This document shows, one piece after another, positions 6,279-7,675 of a DNA stretch of 7,675 nucleotides. Both the position numbers and the translations under genes were made by a program. Within the stretch, counting starts at the first letter, position 1. Each line of letters starts with the position of its first letter. The notes below the pieces were generated by a model, which worked only from the letters and a program-made list of their open reading frames with translations, was not told the DNA's origin and made no database searches. Source of the stretch: CAZDVK01 sp964508915 (GTDB lineage: Bacteria; Pseudomonadota; Alphaproteobacteria; Paracaedibacterales; CAIULA01); the NCBI GenBank assembly GCA_964508915.1, contig CAZDVK010000024.1, forward strand, positions 1-7,675, written 5' to 3'.

Positions 6279-7496
6279 TTAAATTTCAAACTTTGGAATA
6301 GGGAAAATAGAATGGGTTTCCTGAAGTTCTTTTGGCAAAATAACCTGAGGGTGCCCTTCTCTGTTTTGAAGGGAAACAGAACGAATACCTTGCCCCTGTC
6401 CTTTTTCATCAAAAACAATGGGGGTTCCATACACGACACGTTCGGCAATGTGTGTTTTTTGAATTGCGTGTCGAAGATCTGCACCCTGAAATGACTGACA
6501 TTTTTCATAAGCTTTGAGGGCAATTAAAATAGCTTCAATGGTAAAAGAAACATTTAAATCGAAAGGGTCATTAGGATATTTTCTGTCAAAAACTGATAAA
6601 AGTCCCCGTGTTAAAGGGCTGTGTCGATTATACCAACTGGTGTTCGTGATACAGTGATCTGCATGATGACCTAAAATTTTAAAAAACTGTTTTTCATACA
6701 TGCCTGGGCTTCCTGGGCTAATAATTCCCATGGGTTGATAGCGGTGTTTAACGCATTCTCGAATCATCAAAATTGCATCATTCAGGCGTGATATGGGGAT
6801 AAGCAGGTCTACGTCAGATTCTTGAATTCGACTAATTTCAGAAGACAAATTTTGTGTGCGAACATCATAAGAAATAACGTCTGCAATAGAAAAAGGAACG
6901 TTATAAGCATTTGCTTTTTCTAAAAAAGATTGGCACATGGCCTGGCCATAAGTGTCGTTAACATGAAGCACGGCCGCTTTTTGGGGAAATATATTTTTTT
7001 CCTCAAACAGCTGGATCATCAGGTTTAAACCTTGTTGACTTAGGGAATCCGTTGTCAGAAAATTTCGAAACGTATATTGATACCCTTGTTCTGTTAGTTT
7101 AGGGGCTGCAGATACGTTGATGACAAGGGGGACTTTGTTTTGTTCACAGACCTGGGCAATGGCTGCTGTAACCCCTGAGTTATGGGCCCCAATTAGCACG
7201 TGGGCACCTTCATGAATCAACTTTTCTGCCTTTGTACGCCCTACATCAGGAGACGATTCAGTATCGGCATATAAAATTTGAAAGTCTTTGAAAAAATCGC
7301 GAAAGAAAAGTTCTGCAGTTTTTGCACCCCGTTCACAGGAAAGACCTGGTTGGGAGTCAAGCCCTGTCTTTGGGCTTAAAACACCAATAGTGAATTGCTT
7401 CCTTTTATCTTTTCGACAGCCTGGCAGGCCAAGTAAACAGGCCCCTAATGCTGTCAGACCTAAGTTTGTGAATGCACGACGCGTTAACAAAGTCAC
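6279..7496 (-). CDS. ABC transporter substrate-binding lipoprotein, LivJ / Peripla_BP_6 type
   Basis: The extracytoplasmic receptor of a HAAT-type importer, 405 residues, of normal family length. The N-terminus combines a twin-arginine-like motif (TRRAF, 5-9), a hydrophobic segment and a lipobox-like LPGC with Cys27; LGAC with Cys20 is an alternative. It is therefore probably an envelope-anchored lipoprotein exported folded by Tat, or by Sec. The mature part starts with the typical beta strand FTIGVLSPKTG (35-45), followed by ERGAKTAELF (55-64). VLIGAHNSGVTAAIA (100-114) corresponds to the ligand-contacting GxxxS loop, and VPLVINVSAAP (122-132) follows. DTYGQ in the second lobe is also typical. 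The start is GTG at 7496, the only ATG, GTG or TTG start after the in-frame TAA at 7503-7505 that keeps the RR motif well placed; no Shine-Dalgarno is seen. It directly precedes the LivH gene. Ligand unknown; amino acid or amide binding is inferred from the family. Confidence 0.92.
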   Translation of the reverse strand: MTLLTRRAFTNLGLTALGACLLGLPGCRKDKRKQFTIGVLSPKTGLDSQPGLSCERGAKTAELFFRDFFKDFQILYADTESSPDVGRTKAEKLIHEGAHVLIGAHNSGVTAAIAQVCEQNKVPLVINVSAAPKLTEQGYQYTFRNFLTTDSLSQQGLNLMIQLFEEKNIFPQKAAVLHVNDTYGQAMCQSFLEKANAYNVPFSIADVISYDVRTQNLSSEISRIQESDVDLLIPISRLNDAILMIRECVKHRYQPMGIISPGSPGMYEKQFFKILGHHADHCITNTSWYNRHSPLTRGLLSVFDRKYPNDPFDLNVSFTIEAILIALKAYEKCQSFQGADLRHAIQKTHIAERVVYGTPIVFDEKGQGQGIRSVSLQNREGHPQVILPKELQETHSIFPIPKFEI

Positions 7497-7675
7497 AATG
7501 GTTTAAATAGCTTATGAAAAGATGGTCTAAGGGTAACGAACCTTTTGAGAAGCAGCAAGGAAATTGTGTATAAGCTAGAGGAGGGTTTTTCCAAAAAAAA
7601 ACCTTCCTTCTTTAACCCCGTTTTAATCTTTTTGGCTGTATTCTGGCTGTGGTTGGTCAGACGGCTCAAGATAAG
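7493..7675 (-). CDS. Possible 3' end of an unidentified gene, cut by the window edge
   Basis: On the minus strand one frame is free of stops from the window edge to a TGA at 7493-7495, giving 60 codons. The last bases overlap the GTG start of the binding-protein gene as GTGA, a common arrangement for translationally coupled operon neighbours. The peptide runs LILSRLTNHSQNTAKKIKTG, then a Lys/Phe-rich part, and ends HKLFKPL; I do not recognise it. An open run of 60 codons in AT-rich DNA is only weak evidence, and a run of nine Ts on the minus strand (7593-7601) could hide a frameshift. If the frame is not coding, this stretch is simply the upstream region of the transporter genes and the promoter-like elements below become more plausible. 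Confidence 0.35.
   Translation of the reverse strand, partial: LILSRLTNHSQNTAKKIKTGLKKEGFFLEKPSSSLYTISLLLLKRFVTLRPSFHKLFKPL
7567..7594 (-). promoter_or_regulatory. Candidate sigma-70 promoter for the binding protein-LivH pair
   Basis: On the minus strand TTGGAA (7594-7589) and TATACA (7572-7567) are separated by 16 bases, each matching consensus at 4 of 6 positions. The transcript would start near 7560, about 64 bases ahead of the GTG at 7496. It overlaps the inverted repeat at 7578-7609 and conflicts with the idea that the region is coding. Confidence 0.25.
7578..7609. repeat. Inverted repeat / stem-loop upstream of the binding-protein gene
   Basis: GGAGGGTTTTT (7580-7590) pairs with AAAAACCTTCC (7597-7607) around a 6-base loop, with one G-U pair, and can be extended one or two pairs outward. 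Read on the plus strand it is followed by TTCTTTAA, which is only moderately T-rich. Read on the minus strand no T-run follows the stem. It could be a weak terminator, a regulatory hairpin or chance. Confidence 0.35.

Noticed and set aside
6266..6523. Second minus-strand frame of 85 codons across the 3' end of the binding-protein gene
   Set aside because: It overlaps the clear coding frame throughout, has no family features and would overlap the LivH start.

Overview
The window looks like a chromosomal segment of an AT-rich alphaproteobacterium. Three things point there: the 3' tail of the 23S rRNA at the left edge has the alphaproteobacterial form, the 5S rRNA resembles that group's, and the Rel/SpoT protein begins with the L-R-Q-F-E-L-V-E-R sequence typical of alphaproteobacterial Rsh. 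The low GC content, AT-rich intergenic DNA and a split-looking transporter locus would fit a host-associated lineage such as Holosporales or a relative. That placement is inference, because no 16S sequence is present.

Layout, left to right. Positions 1-20 are the last bases of a 23S rRNA gene on the plus strand. A spacer of about 160 bases without a tRNA follows, then a 5S rRNA (181-296) enclosed by a perfect 7-bp outer stem. A 226-base gap leads to a plus-strand S9-family serine peptidase with an export-signal-like N-terminus (523-2310). Its stop codon overlaps by 4 bases the stop of a convergent minus-strand gene, the bifunctional (p)ppGpp synthetase/hydrolase rsh (2307-4466). All later genes are also on the minus strand. 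In transcription order from the right they are: an unidentified open frame cut by the window edge (7493-7675), a branched-chain-amino-acid-type periplasmic binding lipoprotein (6279-7496), a LivH-type permease (5413-6273), an unrecognised exported protein (4527-5216) and rsh.

How the genes work together. The binding protein and LivH, 5 bases apart, form part of an ABC importer of the HAAT (branched-chain amino acid/amide) type. The partner permease LivM and the ATPases LivG and LivF are not next to them, so they must be elsewhere if the transporter works. Rsh sets the (p)ppGpp level in response to starvation. The exported peptidase could supply peptides or amino acids, but a functional link to the importer or to Rsh is only suggested by proximity. 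No CRISPR array, insertion sequence, prophage gene or defence system was recognised. The least explained parts are the small exported protein, the GC-rich patch after the 5S gene and the open frame at the right edge.
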